DNA from: Solibacillus sp. FSL K6-1523
GTDB taxonomy: Bacteria; Bacillota; Bacilli; Bacillales_A; Planococcaceae
Length of the DNA: 64,000 bases
Direction of reading: 5' to 3'
Assembly: GCF_038005225.1 (NCBI RefSeq)
Contig: NZ_JBBOSU010000001.1
Location: 422,001-486,000 of the forward strand
Shown here: positions 17,944 to 26,468 of the stretch, piece by piece
Position numbering within the stretch: position 1 is the first letter of the stretch
Layout of the letters: the number at the start of each line of letters is the position of its first letter
Notes under the pieces: model-generated
What the model saw: only the letters and a program-made list of their open reading frames with translations
Database searches by the model: none
Told to the model about the DNA's origin: nothing
Position numbers and translations under genes: made by a program

Positions 17944-18807
17944 ATGGAATTACGAGATTTACGAAATTTTATTGCTGTCGTACAATCCGGTAGTTATACA
18001 AAGGCTGCGAATCAGTCATTTGTGTCGCAACCGTCCCTTAGTAAAAGTATTAAAAGATTAGAAGAAGAGATCAATATAAAATTACTTGAGCGCTCGACCC
18101 GCTACGTACGATTGACGGATGCAGGGAGAATTGTATTTGATCAAGCGAAAAAGGCTGTGCTCGCACTAGATGAAATGCCGGTGTTAATAAATGATTTAAA
18201 ACAAATGCATACAGGGAGTATTTCGATTGGTATTCCACCTTTAGTGAGTACATTATTTTTCCCTATACTTGCTCGGAAATTTCATGAAAGCTATCCACAT
18301 GTAAAACTAGATTTAACAGAGCGCGGTGCAAAGTTAATTTGGGAATTGGTTGACAATGGAGAAGTGAACATCGGCTTTGTCGTGCTTCCTGCGAACGAGT
18401 CATTATTTGATATCCAACCATTTATAGAAGATGAATTTGTTTTATTTGTACATAAAGAACACCGACTTGCCAAATACAAGGTAGTTTCATTAGAAGATTT
18501 AAAAGATGAGCAATTTATTACTTTTTCAGAAGAATATTCACTTCATGATTTAGTCATTCATGCATGTACGAAGGCTGGATTTATTCCGACAGTTGCCTAT
18601 AAAAGTTCACAATGGGATTTAATTGTTGAGCTCGTGGCTTCCCGCTTAGGTATTACGTTACTTCCGCGTTCGATTTATGAAAAACAGAAACATAGCGATA
18701 TTCAAATGGTTGAATTACAGGAGCAATTGCTGTGGCGTCTGGGAATTATTACGAAAAGGGATGCCTATTTATCTGTTGCCGCCAAGGAATTTTTAAGTTT
18801 TACATAA
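17944..18807 (+). CDS. LysR-family transcriptional regulator
   Basis: 287 residues. The N-terminal winged helix-turn-helix is unmistakable (MELRDLRNFIAVVQSGSY, then QPSLSKSIKRLEEE and LLERSTRYVRLTDAG), followed by a periplasmic-binding-protein-like effector domain (about 90-287). It is divergent from atoE across a 271-bp gap and lies 105 bp upstream of the CoA-transferase genes. Control of this short-chain acid module, with an acid or CoA ester as effector, is therefore the natural inference. I found no convincing T-N11-A palindrome by eye in the gap. Length is standard. Confidence 0.92.
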   Translation: MELRDLRNFIAVVQSGSYTKAANQSFVSQPSLSKSIKRLEEEINIKLLERSTRYVRLTDAGRIVFDQAKKAVLALDEMPVLINDLKQMHTGSISIGIPPLVSTLFFPILARKFHESYPHVKLDLTERGAKLIWELVDNGEVNIGFVVLPANESLFDIQPFIEDEFVLFVHKEHRLAKYKVVSLEDLKDEQFITFSEEYSLHDLVIHACTKAGFIPTVAYKSSQWDLIVELVASRLGITLLPRSIYEKQKHSDIQMVELQEQLLWRLGIITKRDAYLSVAAKEFLSFT

Positions 18808-18912
18808 TGATTTATTCCATAATGGCATGATTATTATGCTATATATGAATTTCTCTTATAAATTATCCGTTTGTACAATAAAGGAAATGGATCAAAGGGG
18901 AGGCGCGTGAAG

Positions 18913-19611
18913 ATGGGGAAAGTAGTAGCATCTGTTCAAGAAGCGATTCATGATATTGAAAATGGCGCAACGATTTTAGTGGGAGGCTTCGGACTTTGTG
19001 GTATTCCAGAAAACTTAATTGCTGCTGTACATGACAAAGGGGTTAATCAATTAACGGTAGTAAGTAATAACTGTGGCGTGGATGATTTTGGCTTAGGGGT
19101 TTTACTTCCGAATAGACAAATTAAAAAGATGGTTGCTTCATATGTAGGGGAAAATAAATTATTTGAACAGCAGTTTTTAGATGGTGAGCTTGAAGTTGAG
19201 TTAACACCACAAGGAACACTTGCTGAACGAATCCGTGCTGGTGGTGCGGGTATCCCAGGCTTCTATACCGCAACTGGGGTAGGAACAGCGATTGCAGAAG
19301 GAAAAGAAGACAAGGAATTCGATGGCAAGACCTATATTTTAGAGCGTGCGATTACAGGTGATTTTGCACTTGTAAAAGCATGGAAGGCAGATCGCTCAGG
19401 CAATCTTGTATTCCGTAAAACGTCGCGCAACTTTAATCCGCTTGTTGCGACAGCGGGGAAAGTAACGATTGTGGAAGTGGAAGAACTGGTCGAGGTGGGC
19501 GAGCTTAATCCAGATGAAATTCATTTACCGGGTGTGTATGTACAACGTATCGTTCACAGTCAGGTTTATGAAAAACGCATCGAACGCCGCATCTTAAGGG
19601 AGGAATCGTAA
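18913..19611 (+). CDS. scoA: 3-oxoacid CoA-transferase subunit A
   Basis: 232 residues from the ATG at 18913 (GGGGAGG nine bases upstream; a longer frame lacks a better site). It shows the subunit A hallmarks [14 protein letters not shown] near the start, [21 protein letters not shown] and the [18 protein letters not shown] segment. With the B subunit encoded directly downstream it moves CoA from succinyl-CoA (or another donor) to acetoacetate or a related acid. The stop codon overlaps the start of subunit B by one base, so the two are translationally coupled. Confidence 0.93.
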   Translation: MGKVVASVQEAIHDIENGATILVGGFGLCGIPENLIAAVHDKGVNQLTVVSNNCGVDDFGLGVLLPNRQIKKMVASYVGENKLFEQQFLDGELEVELTPQGTLAERIRAGGAGIPGFYTATGVGTAIAEGKEDKEFDGKTYILERAITGDFALVKAWKADRSGNLVFRKTSRNFNPLVATAGKVTIVEVEELVEVGELNPDEIHLPGVYVQRIVHSQVYEKRIERRILREES

Positions 19612-20243
19612 TGGATACTCGTTTAACAATTATACGCCGCGCTGTAATGGAAATTGAGGACGGGATGTATGTCAATTTAGGAATTGGGATGCCGACGTTA
19701 ATAGCCAACGTCATACCTGTACAGTACGATGTCATGCTACAATCTGAAAACGGTATGCTTGGCATTGGTCCATACCCGACGGAAGATGAAGTAGATGCAG
19801 ATCTTATTAATGCTGGAAAAGAAACGGTAACGGCGCGGGCAGGGGCATCTTATTTTGATAGCGCAGAAAGTTTCGCTATGATTCGCGGTGGTCATATTGA
19901 TGTGGCCATTTTAGGTGGCATGGAAGTATCGGAAACAGGTGACCTTGCGAATTGGATGATTCCAGGGAAAGTTGTTAAAGGTATGGGCGGTGCCATGGAT
20001 TTAGTCGTCGGTGCGAAAAAAGTGATCGTTATTATGGAGCACACGAATAAATACGGCGAATCTAAAGTAAAACCAGCTTGCACATTGCCGTTGACAGGAA
20101 AAGGGGTAGTCCATCGCCTCATTACAGATTTAGCCGTGTTTGATTTTAAAGATGGTCGCATGCAATTAGTGGAATTACAAGAAGGTGTGACGCTCGAGGA
20201 AGTTCAAGCGAAGACTGAGGCGCAGTTTGAAATAGCGTTATAA
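19611..20243 (+). CDS. scoB: 3-oxoacid CoA-transferase subunit B
   Basis: 210 residues, starting at the ATG that shares its A with the stop of subunit A; GGGAGG lies upstream. [13 protein letters not shown], the catalytic glutamate in [22 protein letters not shown] and [17 protein letters not shown] are characteristic of the B subunit. The glutamate forms the enzyme-CoA thioester intermediate. It completes a module of permease, regulator and heterodimeric transferase for short-chain acid or ketone-body use. Length is normal, and a terminator follows. Confidence 0.93.
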   Translation: MDTRLTIIRRAVMEIEDGMYVNLGIGMPTLIANVIPVQYDVMLQSENGMLGIGPYPTEDEVDADLINAGKETVTARAGASYFDSAESFAMIRGGHIDVAILGGMEVSETGDLANWMIPGKVVKGMGGAMDLVVGAKKVIVIMEHTNKYGESKVKPACTLPLTGKGVVHRLITDLAVFDFKDGRMQLVELQEGVTLEEVQAKTEAQFEIAL

Positions 20244-20288
20244 GGCGTATGAAATTACACTAATAAAAACTAAACTTTACGCTAAATA

Positions 20289-20327
20289 AAAAAATCCATT
20301 TTGAACTTTCTTCAAAATGGATTTTTA
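20289..20327. terminator. Bidirectional terminator
   Basis: AAAAATCCATTTTGA / TCAAAATGGATTTTT hairpin between the convergent scoB and MFS genes. Confidence 0.88.
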
Positions 20328-20349
20328 CATAGCAAATTAAAATTTAGTT

Positions 20350-21543
20350 TTATAATAAATGATTATCCTTTTTATTAAGTAAGGATAAGCTTATTAGTAG
20401 CATAACAATCCCTAGTGCTAAAAAATATAGTGGCATGGCAAGGACTGTTCCATTATGGAAAATGCTCATACCATAAATTGTAGCGCTGACGAGTAAATAA
20501 TAACCTAAGCTAAATATCGCACCCGCAGAACCGATGACATCTTGAAAATTACTGAGTGCTAAGCTTAAACAGTTCGGTAAAGCAGTACCTGTACCAAATA
20601 AAATAATGAAAACACTAACAATCATAGTTGGCATTTGTAATGAAATCGGTAAAAAATGTACCGATGTAGCGAACAATGTCCCGAGGAGCATAATGGCTAA
20701 CCCGCGAACGATAATCTTTTCGGGTTTTGTATGGCTAACGAGGTGTTTAGAAAGCATCGCACCTGCGATAGAAGCGAGCGCAACGACAATGCCTAAAAAA
20801 CCATACATCGCACTTGTTAGTGTGAAATATTGTGTAAAAATAAATGGTGCTTCGGTATAATAGCTAAATAATATGCCGTTAATACCGCCAATTAATATGC
20901 CGTAGCACCATAAACGTGCATTTGTAACCATGCGCTTCACTATTGGCAATAGAGGCTTCATTTCGATTGTAGTAGGCGCGGTTTCAGGCAGATGTAAAAA
21001 CGCATAGCAAAATACAATAATGCTCATAGCAACTAACACCAAAAATACGATTTTAAAGCCAAAATAATAATCGGTAAAGCCACCGATTAATGGGCCAAGT
21101 GCAGGTGTGAAGGCAAGGGCAGCTGAAATTTGTGCAAACAATTTATGACGCTGGGCACCAGAGAAACTTTCGCGTAAAATCGTTTGTGTCACGATAGAGC
21201 CAACACTTGCGCCAAATGCTTGAATAAAGCGTGCGACTAATAAAACCACGATTTCATTTGCTATTAAACAAAGTACGTTACCAACAAAATATAATAATAG
21301 CCCATAAAGCATTGCCTTACGACGACCAATTTTATCGGATAAACGCCCAAAGAAAAATACTCCCAAGGCAAAAGCGATAAAGTACACACTCATCGTAAGC
21401 TGTGCATCCCTCATAGAAGTTTCAAACGCGTCTGCGATAGAAGGTAATGATGGGCTAAAAATAGTTTCACTAATTTGTGGAAAGCCTACTAATATAATTA
21501 GTAAAAATAGGCTAGGTGTTTTGTTTCCGATGTTTTTCTTCAA
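20350..21543 (-). CDS. Bcr/CflA-family MFS drug efflux transporter
   Basis: 397 residues with twelve predicted membrane segments. The N-terminus (PSLFLLIILVGFPQISETIFSPSLPS) and the loop GRLSDKIGRRKAML (MFS motif A) with RFIQAFGASVGSIVTQTILRE (motif C-like) fit the Bcr/CflA drug:H+ antiporter subfamily. The start is a TTG at 21543 with AGGAGAGG upstream. A 7-codon leader ORF with its own ribosome site lies in the 5' leader (21617-21640), which hints at translational control. Substrates cannot be read from the sequence. Confidence 0.9.
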   Translation of the reverse strand: MKKNIGNKTPSLFLLIILVGFPQISETIFSPSLPSIADAFETSMRDAQLTMSVYFIAFALGVFFFGRLSDKIGRRKAMLYGLLLYFVGNVLCLIANEIVVLLVARFIQAFGASVGSIVTQTILRESFSGAQRHKLFAQISAALAFTPALGPLIGGFTDYYFGFKIVFLVLVAMSIIVFCYAFLHLPETAPTTIEMKPLLPIVKRMVTNARLWCYGILIGGINGILFSYYTEAPFIFTQYFTLTSAMYGFLGIVVALASIAGAMLSKHLVSHTKPEKIIVRGLAIMLLGTLFATSVHFLPISLQMPTMIVSVFIILFGTGTALPNCLSLALSNFQDVIGSAGAIFSLGYYLLVSATIYGMSIFHNGTVLAMPLYFLALGIVMLLISLSLLNKKDNHLL

Positions 21544-21616
21544 AATAATCCTCTCCTAGATAATTATAGGTTTGAAAGAAAAACATCGTAGCTTGGGAAA
21601 TGGTGGCTTCACGAGT

Positions 21617-21640
21617 TTAATTTTTTTCTAAATCCCTCAT
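21617..21640 (-). CDS. Possible leader peptide MRDLEKN upstream of the MFS gene
   Basis: Seven codons plus TAA, starting at an ATG with AAGGAAG seven bases upstream. It lies between the predicted promoter and the MFS start, 74 bases before the latter. Short translated leaders upstream of efflux genes can sense ribosome-targeting compounds. Whether this one is translated is unproven. Confidence 0.3.
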   Translation of the reverse strand: MRDLEKN

Positions 21641-21668
21641 GAATTCACTTCCTTTTAATTGAAAATAC

Positions 21669-21684
21669 ATAAAAAATTATATCA
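21669..21684 (-). promoter_or_regulatory. Extended -10 promoter of the MFS gene
   Basis: On the minus strand TGATATAAT (21676-21684) is an extended -10; no good -35 lies at 17 bp (TTGCAC is 20 bp upstream). Transcription from here would include the 7-codon leader ORF. Confidence 0.45.
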
Positions 21685-21849
21685 TCCAATGGGATAAAAT
21701 GGTGCAACTATTCTATAAACGATTGAACTTTATTGCAAATAACGATGTCTAATCAATACAGTGTGGAAATAGAAACAGTTATTGGCGATACTGCTTATCC
21801 TAGAAAAGATAAATGACGGTATGCAAAATCAGAAACAACAATATGTATA

Positions 21850-21896
21850 AGAAAGAGGATATATGCTCAAATATTGAACATAGCATCCTCTTTTTA
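21850..21896 (-). terminator. Terminator downstream of ywbE
   Basis: AAAGAGGAT / ATCCTCTTT hairpin with an imperfect inner stem. It lies about 50 bases beyond the ywbE stop and has T-rich sequence on both sides. Confidence 0.6.
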
Positions 21897-21947
21897 GTTT
21901 AGTTTAGTGAATGGTTAACAATTTCTTTAGTGGAGAATAAAGGCATG

Positions 21948-22154
21948 CTATTGAACACCATTCGGATACGTTTGACACACACGCCCAACTTGTCCATCGG
22001 TTAAGCGCACCTTAATTCCATGCGGATGTGAACTGCTATTTGTTAGTAAATCCTTCACAACACCACGCGTTTTTTTACCTGTACGTTGATCTTGTTTTAG
22101 TACGATGTCGACTTGCAAGCCTGCATACACATCGCTTCGATTTTTCCCGTTCAT
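21948..22154 (-). CDS. ywbE: YwbE family protein
   Basis: 68 residues. MNGKNRSDVYAGLQVDIV, the basic RTGKKTRGVVKDLLTNSS block and HPHGIKVRLTDGQVGRV are diagnostic of the small YwbE (DUF2196) family, which is widespread in Bacillales and has no established function. The repeated beta-strand pattern suggests a small barrel, possibly nucleic-acid binding (inference). GGAGCGATT precedes the ATG. It is encoded alone, opposite no other gene. Confidence 0.88.
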   Translation of the reverse strand: MNGKNRSDVYAGLQVDIVLKQDQRTGKKTRGVVKDLLTNSSSHPHGIKVRLTDGQVGRVCQTYPNGVQ

Positions 22155-22242
22155 TGAGAATCGCTCCTTTTCGTGATTGTTTTAGTAGTATAGCATGGTA
22201 GCTGAATTTATTGTATGTCATGCAATTCATAGCAATATTTAA

Positions 22243-23067
22243 TTAGATGATTTCCAAAGCAACTTGACCGATTAATAATAGTAGAATAATTGTTAGTAAT
22301 CCTTTTGCAAATCGTAAAGGTATTTTTGCTACGATGAGTAAAGCAAGTTGTGTACCAATAATCGATCCGGTAGCTAGAGCAATCGCATAATCCCATTGTA
22401 GGAAGCCTGTTTGATAAAACACGATAAAAGCGCCTAAACAACTACCAAAGTTCAACACGCGACTCATCTGTGTTGCTTTGACATATGTAAAGCCAGATTT
22501 TAAGAAATATAAAATACTAAATGAAGAGGAGCCAGGACCAAACCCACCATCATAAATTCCGATAAAAAATGAAACGATAGAAATACGCGCGGGATCTTTA
22601 CTATTTTCAGCTTGATTTGAAGCAGCACTCTGCCAACTATTACCTTTTAATGAAAGGGCTAAAGCGAATAACAGTAAAAATAACGCAATCGTATTGAGCC
22701 AATTTTCAGGTATGGAAGACGTCACAAATGCCCCGATACCGCCGCCAATGATTGAAAACACGATGTATTTTTTGATCACTGCCCATTTCAATTGTCCAGC
22801 CTTCAATAAAACGAATAAACTTGATAATGAAGCAATGCCAGATGAAAATTTGTTTGTCGCAATACTATATTGAATCGGAATGCCGAGAAGCATCATTGCA
22901 GGTAATGTAATTAATCCACCACCACCAGCTAAAGTTCCAACAAATGAAGCAACAATGCCAACAGTTATTAAAATAAGGAGAAACTCTGTACTAGAAGAGG
23001 AGTTGATTTGTGTTAATAATAAAATTCCGATAATCAAAATTAGTGCGAGTCTAAGAAAAATGCGCAT
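22243..23067 (-). CDS. TauE/SafE (TSUP) family membrane permease
   Basis: 274 residues with about eight membrane segments. GTLAGGGGLITLPAMMLLGIP followed by ATNKFSSGIASLSSL and the second-half counterpart FIGIYDGGFGPGSSSF are the repeated glycine-rich motifs of TSUP permeases, which carry sulfite, sulfoacetate or other anions. Nothing adjacent specifies a substrate; the sulfonate-type importer is 14 kb away. GAGGAAATG-like sequence precedes the ATG at 23067. Length is standard. Confidence 0.88.
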   Translation of the reverse strand: MRIFLRLALILIIGILLLTQINSSSSTEFLLILITVGIVASFVGTLAGGGGLITLPAMMLLGIPIQYSIATNKFSSGIASLSSLFVLLKAGQLKWAVIKKYIVFSIIGGGIGAFVTSSIPENWLNTIALFLLLFALALSLKGNSWQSAASNQAENSKDPARISIVSFFIGIYDGGFGPGSSSFSILYFLKSGFTYVKATQMSRVLNFGSCLGAFIVFYQTGFLQWDYAIALATGSIIGTQLALLIVAKIPLRFAKGLLTIILLLLIGQVALEII

Positions 23068-23138
23068 ATCATTTCCTCGTTTTCGTTATTTTAGAGTAAT
23101 ATTCATGGACTAGCTGTAACGGTTGCAGTTTTATATTA

Positions 23139-23191
23139 AGAAAGCTCATTCCATTGCAATGAATAATTGTCATTAATGGAACGAGCTTTCC
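23139..23191 (-). terminator. Terminator of the ABC exporter gene
   Basis: AAAGCTCATTCCATT / AATGGAACGAGCTTT, 15-base arms with one mismatch, followed on the minus strand by CTTTCTTAATAT. Confidence 0.75.
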
Positions 23192-23203
23192 TTCATTTAA
23201 AAG

Positions 23204-24907
23204 TTAAGCATGATGCAACTTAGCAAAGATGCCTTCTTTTTTCAGCAAATCTTCATAAGTGCCTTGCTCTTCAATCCCATTTGGCGTTACGACGAAAATA
23301 TAATCCGCATCACGAATCGTTGCTAAACGATGCGCGATAATTACGGTTGTACGGTCCTTTGCCAAATCGCTGAGTGACTGCTGAATAATGCGCTCCGTTG
23401 CCGTATCAAGGGCAGACGTCGCTTCATCCAATATTAAAATCGGCGGATTCTTCAAGAACATTCGTGCAATGGCAAGACGCTGTTTTTGCCCGCCTGATAA
23501 TTTAAGTCCACGTTCACCAATTTCCGTTTCAAATCCATCCGGCAACTGCTCGATAAATTCAAGTAAATTCGCCTTTTCCGCAGCTTGTAAAATTTCCTCA
23601 AAACTTGCTTCGAGATTACCGTATCCGATATTTTCACGAATTGTACCCGTAAATAAGAAGACATCCTGCTGTACCGTACCGATTTGCTTACGAAGTGAAT
23701 GTTGCGTAAGGTCACGAATATCATTGCCATCAATCATAATTTCACCATCTGTCACATCATAAAAGCGGGGGATTAACGCACTAATCGTCGTTTTTCCTGA
23801 ACCAGATGGACCAACAAATGCGACCGTTTTACCAGCATGCACTTTAAATGACATATCCTTCAGTACTTGCTTGCTATCGGCATAGTTGAAGCTCACGTTT
23901 TTAAATTCAATATCGCCATTTAATTGATTTACCTCAAGTGCATTTGGACTGTCCACAATCGACGGTTCCTGATCAAGTAAATCACAATAACGTTTAAAGC
24001 CCGCCATCCCTTTTGGATACATTTCAAGGAGGGCACTAATTTTATCAATTGGTTTAATTAATACATTCGTATACAGCACGAAACTAACAAATTCCCCGTA
24101 AGATAACAGGCCTTGATAGGAAAGCCAAGCGCCGACAACAAGCACCGTCAGCGTCATTAAACGCGTCACAATATAAATGCTTGAATGGGTGCTCGCCATC
24201 ACTTTATACGCATAAAGTTTCGCCTTACGGAACAAGCCATTTTGCGATTTAAAGCGCTCTTTCTCAAATTCCTCATTCGTAAATGATTTCACAACGCGAA
24301 TCCCAGAAAAACTATCCTCCACGCGTCCATTCACGTTAGCAATCTCACTATACATAGTGGTCCAACCCTTTTTCATGCGCTTATTGCTCATATACATCAC
24401 AATAATAAGGAACGGCACCATGATGAGTAAAATGAGTGCCAGTGTCGGATTAATATTGAACATAATCGTAAATGCCCCGATAAAGGTCATCACTGCAATG
24501 AATAAATCTTCAGGCCCGTGATGCGCAAACTCCCCAATATCAAATAAATCGTTCGTAATGCGACTCATTAAATGCCCTGTTTTCATATTGTCAAAAAACG
24601 TAAAAGGCTGACGCTGCACATGATTGAACAACTGCTGGCGCATATCCGTCTCAATATTCGTCCCAAGCTTATGCCCTAAATAGTTGACGACAAAGTTCAA
24701 GCCGGTACTAATAATGTACGTAATGAGCAGTAAAATACTAATCTTCACAATCGCGTCCCAATCGTTCGTAGGTAGCAAATCATCGATAAACCATTGCACC
24801 GCCATTGGGAATAAAAGGTCTAAAATTGCCACAACAATCGCACTCGAAAAGTCGATAATAAACAAGCGCTTATGCGGTTTGTAGTATGAGAAAAATCTTG
24901 TAAGCAT
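23204..24907 (-). CDS. ABC transporter, fused permease/ATP-binding protein (exporter type)
   Basis: 567 residues: six membrane segments (about residues 15-300) followed by a full ABC ATPase with Walker A GPSGSGKTT, Q-loop VQQDVFLFTGTIRENI, signature [13 protein letters not shown], Walker B PPILILDEATSALD and switch histidine IIAHRL. This is a homodimeric type IV half-transporter of the MsbA/LmrA/BmrA style, usually for lipids or hydrophobic drugs. The ATPase sites are canonical, so a homodimer is plausible. AAAGGA precedes the ATG. The accessory island starts just beyond its 5' end. Confidence 0.92.
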   Translation of the reverse strand: MLTRFFSYYKPHKRLFIIDFSSAIVVAILDLLFPMAVQWFIDDLLPTNDWDAIVKISILLLITYIISTGLNFVVNYLGHKLGTNIETDMRQQLFNHVQRQPFTFFDNMKTGHLMSRITNDLFDIGEFAHHGPEDLFIAVMTFIGAFTIMFNINPTLALILLIMVPFLIIVMYMSNKRMKKGWTTMYSEIANVNGRVEDSFSGIRVVKSFTNEEFEKERFKSQNGLFRKAKLYAYKVMASTHSSIYIVTRLMTLTVLVVGAWLSYQGLLSYGEFVSFVLYTNVLIKPIDKISALLEMYPKGMAGFKRYCDLLDQEPSIVDSPNALEVNQLNGDIEFKNVSFNYADSKQVLKDMSFKVHAGKTVAFVGPSGSGKTTISALIPRFYDVTDGEIMIDGNDIRDLTQHSLRKQIGTVQQDVFLFTGTIRENIGYGNLEASFEEILQAAEKANLLEFIEQLPDGFETEIGERGLKLSGGQKQRLAIARMFLKNPPILILDEATSALDTATERIIQQSLSDLAKDRTTVIIAHRLATIRDADYIFVVTPNGIEEQGTYEDLLKKEGIFAKLHHA

Positions 24908-25117
24908 AGGTCGTCCTTTCTTTATGTATCACGCAAAACTAGAAAGCGGGATAAATATAGTGTTATTAAGTGGAAATCGTTATTAATTGGATTATAGCAC
25001 TTTTTGAAAGTTTTTCGAGGGGCGAAATAATTAAAGGTGACGGAAAGAATCCAAATCTTATTCGAATAATAAGAGAAATGATAAACTATATAAAACGATA
25101 GATTGAAGGGTATCCGT

Positions 25118-26044
25118 ATGAATTTTTATATTGTTATGCAAGGCCAAACATATGATGAGGCAAAAAGTAACCAAGTAATTTGGTGTTCGATTTTCGATAA
25201 CAGCGGGAAAACACCACATTCTTGGGAACGCATGAGAGAAGTAAAAAAAGGCGATGCAATTTTCCATTGTGTAAAGGGAGAAATTGTAGCAGTAAGTATC
25301 GCACAAGAAAATTGTTATGAAGGCGCGAGTCCAATAAATGAATCAGGAAATATAGGAAACATGTTCTCAGCTAATTATGAGGAACTAGCATTTTCTATTA
25401 ATATTAAAGAGCATTTTGATGTTATTCAGCCACTATTGCCAATTAAATATTCACCATTCCAATCAAATGGTGATGGTAACCAAGGCTACTTATATCCATG
25501 TAATGAAATGTTAGCAATTAAGCTACTTGAGCTTATTAGTGATGCGAATATTTATGAGGAAAATGAAGAACAGCTTGAGTTTGCAATTGGGATGATTGCA
25601 CAAAAAGAACGTAATACACTAGCACCGGTGTTAATTGAAACAGAAGCAGAAGCAAAGGTGAAAATCCGAAAAGGGCAACAAAAGTTCAAAAAGCACTTAA
25701 CTCCATTATGGAATAATCAATGTGCTTTATGCGGTATTACATTGCCAGCATTGTTACGGGCAAGTCACGCAAAACCATGGAAAGACGCAACAGATGAAGA
25801 GCGCCTCGATCCGTATAATGGTATTTTATTATGTAGCAATCATGATGTTTTATATGACCAAGGTTATATTGCCTTTGATGGGACAGGGAAAATTCATATT
25901 TCATCTGAAATCGAAAAGATCGATTACATAAAATATGGGATTCATGAAAAGATGCGTGTTAATCGGGTGGAAGAGAATAAGAAGTATTTTAAATGGCATA
26001 AGCGGGAAGTATTTAAGGGAAGAACAGGGAAGGTGATAAATTGA
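25118..26044 (+). CDS. EVE-like (PUA-fold) HNH endonuclease, candidate modification-dependent restriction enzyme
   Basis: 308 residues from the ATG at 25118 (GAAGGG upstream). The N-terminal 110 or so residues look like an EVE/PUA-type domain (NFYIVMQGQTYDEAK, then W-R--VKKGDAIFHCVKGEIVAVS); such domains read modified bases. The C-terminal half holds an HNH_2-type nuclease: CALCG, LLRASHAKPW, LDPYNGILLC and NHDVLYDQGYIAFD provide the expected Cys/His zinc ligands and HNH residues. Together this is the architecture of type IV, modified-DNA-dependent restriction enzymes. The next ORF overlaps it by four bases. First gene of the defence-like island. The architecture is seen; the target specificity is inferred. 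Confidence 0.85.
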   Translation: MNFYIVMQGQTYDEAKSNQVIWCSIFDNSGKTPHSWERMREVKKGDAIFHCVKGEIVAVSIAQENCYEGASPINESGNIGNMFSANYEELAFSINIKEHFDVIQPLLPIKYSPFQSNGDGNQGYLYPCNEMLAIKLLELISDANIYEENEEQLEFAIGMIAQKERNTLAPVLIETEAEAKVKIRKGQQKFKKHLTPLWNNQCALCGITLPALLRASHAKPWKDATDEERLDPYNGILLCSNHDVLYDQGYIAFDGTGKIHISSEIEKIDYIKYGIHEKMRVNRVEENKKYFKWHKREVFKGRTGKVIN

Positions 26045-26418
26045 GTGTTGTAAAGGTAGAGAGTGACTATGAAATTACTTCAGATATAACTATAAAAGTA
26101 TTATGGTGTTTAGGGGATGGCGATAATGGAAATATCGATGAAACATTTGGATTGGAAATTGAAATAGATGAGTGGAATGTTCCGAAAGATGAGATAAATG
26201 GGATTAATTGTTTTTCATTTGGGTATGAACCTTGGTCTCAAGAAGTGTGGGAAAAGTTTGGGATTTACATTGAAAGTGTAATTAGTAAACTTCCTAGAAC
26301 GGAGCAAGCACTAGCAGATTTCATTGAATGGTTACTTTCATTTGAATGTATTTATACACGAGGTAAAGATCATTTAAAAGATTTGGATTATATTAAGGAA
26401 TTAATAAAAGATATCTAA
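26041..26418 (+). CDS. Hypothetical acidic protein coupled to the EVE/HNH gene
   Basis: 125 residues beginning at a TTG that overlaps the TGA of the nuclease gene (sequence TTGA), with AAGGTG upstream. It is strongly acidic (Glu/Asp-rich, e.g. LEIEIDEWNVPKDEING), soluble, and contains FSFGYEPWSQEVWEKFGIYI. I recognise no family. Translational coupling to a nuclease and the acidic charge would fit an accessory or inhibitor role, but this is inference only. A perfect terminator follows. Confidence 0.65.
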   Translation: MSVVKVESDYEITSDITIKVLWCLGDGDNGNIDETFGLEIEIDEWNVPKDEINGINCFSFGYEPWSQEVWEKFGIYIESVISKLPRTEQALADFIEWLLSFECIYTRGKDHLKDLDYIKELIKDI

Positions 26419-26427
26419 AAGAAAAGG

Positions 26428-26468
26428 AGCTATTGCTATGGTTGTACCCGTAGCAATAGCTTGTTTTT
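26428..26468. terminator. Bidirectional terminator
   Basis: Perfect AGCTATTGCTA / TAGCAATAGCT arms followed by TGTTTTTT; it separates the convergent EVE/HNH operon and the helicase gene. Confidence 0.88.
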
